Source: Amoebidium appalachense (Eukaryota; Ichthyosporea). From it: a stretch of 64,000 bases of DNA. Position numbers and translations under genes: made by a program. Below are positions 37,333-64,000 of this stretch, in pieces. The stretch lies in NCBI GenBank assembly GCA_963693365.1, contig CAVNZM010000006.1, positions 8,866,001 through 8,930,000 on the forward strand, given 5' to 3'. The notes under the pieces are model-generated. The model made no database searches and was not told the DNA's origin. It saw only the letters and a list, made by a program, of their open reading frames with translations. The number at the start of each line of letters is the position of its first letter. Within the stretch, counting starts at the first letter, position 1.

Positions 37333-37884
37333 CGCGATACACAGAGAGCCGGAGCGAGAGAGGGGGAGCGAGAGAGAGAGAGAGAGGGGGAGAGAGGGGG
37401 GGGGGGGGGGGGGGGGGGGGGGGAGAGAGAGAGAGAGAGAGAGTGAGAGAGAGTGAGAAGAGAGAGAAAGATGCTGCTGAGACGGGGGGGAGGGGGGGCG
37501 GGGGGGGGGGTGTAGGGTTCTCTCGGATTGAGAGTGCCAGAGGGGCTGCGTGTACGGGCCGGGATTTCGAAGGGCACAGAGATAGAAAGTGGGAAACGGA
37601 GGAGCGAGGAAGGGAGGGAGCACACATGCAAGGTATTGGGCATCTTTGTGGAAATACACAGCGGTGTATTTATTGGTTATCGTTCTCACCGAATTTGAGA
37701 TGCCAGTCTCACCTGAAGGTCTACTTGCTCCATATCATACTGTGTATCAGTTTCCAACCAGAGGTGCAAGTATCATAAGACTAGTGTCGCTTTCAACAGG
37801 ACAGCTACTTGACATGGATTACATAGTCTTATAATAGTTATAAAGCCCAAAACCACCAAAAGTACATACACTTCACGTGCAAAA
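35873..37884. other. Region between uridylyltransferase start and DTW gene end
   Basis: An acceptor-like cctcacctgcag (minus strand) ends five bases before the uridylyltransferase ATG, so a non-coding 5' exon probably lies in this region. Otherwise: a T/C-rich stretch 36190-36260, poly-G/GA runs at 36690-36890 and 37255-37450, and no recognised coding sequence. A minus-strand AATAAA at 37669-37674 could serve the DTW gene. Confidence 0.45.
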
Positions 37885-38948
37885 TTACAATTTATGGTTT
37901 ACAGCCATTCCACGTATTGCCTTCGTGTTGACCTCCACATAATGCAGCAGACCATCTATCACCTCCTCCTTCTCCCCCAACTCCAACAACAGCAGGGCAG
38001 TGGCCTCGACGGAACACACCCGTCCGGGCAGTGCCTGCGTCCGCGAGAACTTCGTCTTGTTTCCCCTCTGCACCCACCAGTCCATTGAATGGGGCATGAG
38101 CTTAACGTGGGGAACATCTGCGTTGATTTGCTCGTCAATTGTGTCACGCATTCTCTTTGCTTGGCGCCAAGTCCCATCAATCACCACAATGGTGTTATAG
38201 TGTTCGACGTGTTGGGAAAATCTTCATAGTCCTTCCCGCTGGCAAGAGCCTTTCCAGATGCCACAGCTGGAGCTGTTTCTTGATCTCTTTCAAAGTTCCC
38301 ATCTTGCAAGGACAGCCCGGCAAGAGAGAGCGATTCTTCCCCTATAGACTTCGACTGTTCACTCGACCACGCCCTCCATTCTTCGACGCTGAGCGCTTTG
38401 TCACTCGGGAACAACACCATACACTGTGCGGGGTTGGAAAGGAGAGTGCGCAAACGTTCATGATCATCTTTTTTCCCATAGAGAAGAAGCTCGGCCCGCC
38501 CAGGATGTGCCATAGGAAAAAGTTTGGACGTGTCGGCTGCGTTTCCATACTCTAAATAGTGCATGAAAATGACAATACGAACATCAAGCGTGAACGGGAG
38601 TGGGGTGAGGCGGGCACATATACACCGAGTTGGGCCGTGCCAACAACGTTGACATCGATCGCGTCTGTAGTAGTCTTTCCGTTGGATTATCTCGGAGGAA
38701 ACAAGGAAAAACTTTTCTAGCTTGTCGATATCTAGGCTGTATATTTCCTCACGTTGACGAATGGGTGGGAAAACCGAAGGGCTTTCTTTTGGATCAGCAG
38801 CTGGGTGTGCGTCGGGGTGTATGTCTTTATGCTCAGACATGGTGGATACTTGGCGCGAAAGGGTGGTAACTTTTAACAGGAGGGGGAAGCGACATGTGCG
38901 TGTAAGGAATAATGTATTACACAGTGCTTTTGGTATGAAACCAGACAT
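37885..38948 (-). CDS. DTWD2: DTW-domain tRNA-uridine aminocarboxypropyltransferase, with frame break
   Basis: Family enzymes use S-adenosylmethionine to put the acp group on a tRNA uridine (acp3U). Frame 1 runs from ATG 38948 for 255 codons. It has an Arg/Lys/Leu/Ser-rich N-terminus with almost no acid (possible mitochondrial targeting), a second Met at residue 37 (MSEHKD), the Cys-rich CQRCWHGPTRCICA at about 99-112, VRIVIFMHYLEY and CMVLFPSDKAL. Frame 2 ends at 37885 and carries YNTIVVIDGTWRQAKRM, with the DGTW signature, then the C-terminal part. The two overlap near 38181-38225 in frames one base apart. A real frameshift, a sequencing error (the local ttttccc run is suspect) or a small unrecognised intron in the unconserved 38230-38390 stretch would each explain it. 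Confidence 0.8.
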
Positions 38949-39531
38949 GTTCCATTACACTTGAGTGTGTGTGCTGTGTGTGCCCACGTGTACGACTCTC
39001 GTGGCGCCCGCTGCACACGACACGGTGAGTCGTGACGAAAGCAAGGCCTCCTAAATACCACACCTTAATAGGCCTTGGACGAAAGGCACAGGGATCAAGA
39101 CCGGGGTCTAAATCCTACATTTGAAATACATTTGCAATCGCAAAACAATAATCGAAACTTCTAGATCGCGATTGTCCGGGAACAACCTTCAGTTGTGTCA
39201 CTGCGATCATGATTGAAAGGAGCTGCAGCCCGAGCCTCACTCATGAAGTGTAGTCCGAGGGAGAGAGACTGTGACAAAACACGTATCTTGACAGGCTAAA
39301 ATTCGGGGCAGAACAAACCACAAAGCTAGAGTCGAACCCTAGGACGGCGGCTGTTGACTAAGTTGGTACGTACCACATCATTAGTGTGACCAAAATTACT
39401 TGGGAGCACCTGGTCCAAGTACGTCCTTTGAACAACTTAAAAAGTCGCAACCTGGAATAGCGAAAGGGACAAGAAAGGAAAAGTATTATTATAGTAGTAC
39501 AGGGGCATAAGCTTCGTCTATCGTTGCCAAC
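38949..39531. promoter_or_regulatory. Divergent intergenic region between the DTW gene and CPSF4
   Basis: 583 bp separate the two start codons, which face away from each other, so a shared promoter is likely. No TATA or CCAAT box was evident to me. Part of it (39310-39390) resembles a tRNA-derived repeat. Confidence 0.45.
39310..39390 (-). repeat. Possible tRNA-derived SINE head
   Basis: Minus strand reads gtggtacgtaccaacttag, then cgccgtcctagggttcgact ctag. There is a B-box-like GGTTCGACTC with a CTAGG/TCTAG stem and an A-box-like TGGTACGTACC the right distance ahead. The acceptor stem does not pair, so it is not a working tRNA. Confidence 0.35.
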
Positions 39532-62426
<22,895 letters not shown>

Positions 62427-62892
62427 CTGCAAACAGCAAGCAGACCGTTAGGACAGGACGCTAACAGCGTGGCACCCCAAAAGCTACCCTTCAAGAACAA
62501 CGGTCTTGGCAGGTAAGCACCAAAACGAACATTTTCTCGCTGGTGAAGCAGGGTCAAAACACTCTCAAAAAAAGAATTAATGACGTATATATCAAAAAGA
62601 TGGTCAGCCGTGATGTAGCTAATTAGGCCCTCAAGGTTTTCACAGAACCACAAGTACATCCATTTGCTGGTCCGCTCCAAGCAAAGAGCTTCCCTCCCCC
62701 TTTCAGTAATCAAAGATATCTCCGCTCGGCAAGGGTCTACTCCAGCCAATTCGTGTACACAGTACCTTATCCGTAATGTATGCAGCGCCCCTTTTCTCAG
62801 ACTACATACAAGCCAACTTGCTCGGGTATATCAGACTCGGCGCTGGCTGTGACCAGTGTTTTTGAGCTGCCTCCTGCATGTGGGTGCAAATG

Positions 62893-62976
62893 TTTTGGCG
62901 CCAAAATTGTAGTATCCAGCGTTTCCATTGGCTACGAGCCAGTGTTTATTTTGCTGCCACACACTGTGCTGATTGG
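62893..62976 (-). promoter_or_regulatory. E2F palindrome and two CCAAT boxes upstream of the TTD/CDCA7-like gene
   Basis: TTTTGGCGCCAAAA at 62893-62906 is a perfect palindrome containing the E2F core TTGGCGCCAA. CCAAT boxes on the minus strand are at 62927-62931 and 62972-62976. They lie about 470-550 bp upstream of the ATG, which itself follows an acceptor-like tttgcag, so a 5' UTR intron may bring them closer to the transcription start. Confidence 0.6.
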
Positions 62977-63082
62977 CTTCCTCGGACATATCTCACATCT
63001 AGCTATGACGACAAATGCGAAAATATCAACGTGATCGCCAAATTTATATCATTGCCCAAGGGACAGCTTCTGGCAAATGTTC

Positions 63083-63372
<290 letters not shown>

Positions 63373-63454
63373 GGAGAGGGAGAGGGGGAGGGGGGAGGGG
63401 GAGGGGGAGGGGGATCGGGGGGAGGTGGAGGGGGAGGGCGGGGAGGGGGGAGGG

Positions 63455-63880
<426 letters not shown>

Positions 63881-64000
63881 GTCCCGAACTGTTCACCGGC
63901 CACGGGATATCGATGTGTGGGTGTTTGGTCCCCCTTTTCCGTCTCCCTCCCTTTCCTCCCCTCCCCCCTTCACGCGGCATGCACCCCCACCCCCACCCCC

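Noticed and set aside
37186-37689. Ser/Leu/Pro-rich minus-strand frames
   Set aside because: Produced by (GA)n and poly-G on the plus strand; no motif.
38162-38170. ttggcgccaa, resembling an E2F core
   Set aside because: Lies within the conserved coding sequence of the DTW enzyme (DGTWRQAK region), so the match is best explained by codons.

Overview
This is nuclear DNA from an intron-rich eukaryote. Genes are split into many short exons (often 40-200 bp) with GT-AG introns. Each intron is loaded with homopolymer C/G runs (up to 98 bp), CA/GT and CT/GA microsatellites and C-A compound runs. The proteins (SLX1, CPSF4, a CID1/TUT-type uridylyltransferase, a DTW-domain tRNA enzyme, a GT14 glycosyltransferase, a UHRF1/CDCA7-like chromatin protein) are general eukaryotic. 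CPSF4 and the chromatin gene read most like animal-lineage proteins. The sequence alone does not fix the species; a unicellular or early-branching eukaryote with a repeat-rich genome is a guess.

Layout. 1-6.7 kb: SLX1 endonuclease gene (+), 5' end outside the window, carrying a MITE-like element and a tandemly duplicated 5' splice site. 6.7-9.3 kb: no gene seen. 9.3-10.6 kb: intronless GT14 glycosyltransferase (+). 10.6-14.0 kb: repeats. 14.07-16.98 kb: a five-exon gene (+) for a small secreted repeat protein with dibasic sites, in which the repeat unit is one exon. 17-21.6 kb: repeats, no firm gene. 21.6-35.9 kb: an 18-exon terminal uridylyltransferase (-), with a cluster of five tRNA-Arg(ACG) genes and one decayed copy inside one intron on the same strand. 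37.9-38.9 kb: DTW-domain tRNA acp3U transferase (-), with an apparent frame break. 39.5-46.6 kb: complete 8-exon CPSF4 (+). 48.8-62.4 kb: a 17-exon gene (-) reconstructed as 1,156 residues. It joins a UHRF1-type tandem Tudor domain, a CDCA7-type four-CXXC zinc finger, a coiled coil and DDT/WHIM motifs. 62.4-64 kb: its likely promoter (E2F palindrome plus two CCAAT boxes), then a purine tract and a repeat array.

Exon models for the TUTase, CPSF4, the secreted protein and the first seven SLX1 exons are phase-consistent at every junction. The chromatin gene is too, except that the 3' end of its exon 5 was chosen by phase. They were assembled by reading splice sites and conserved motifs; no search or RNA evidence was available.

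Functional themes are RNA processing (CPSF4, TUTase, DTW enzyme, tRNA cluster) and DNA/chromatin maintenance (SLX1, TTD-CDCA7-like protein). The most novel candidates are the TTD/CDCA7/DDT fusion, the exon-repeat secreted precursor, the tRNA cluster nested in a uridylyltransferase intron, and a dispersed repeat family ending in poly(C) that lies in the sense orientation in every host gene seen.
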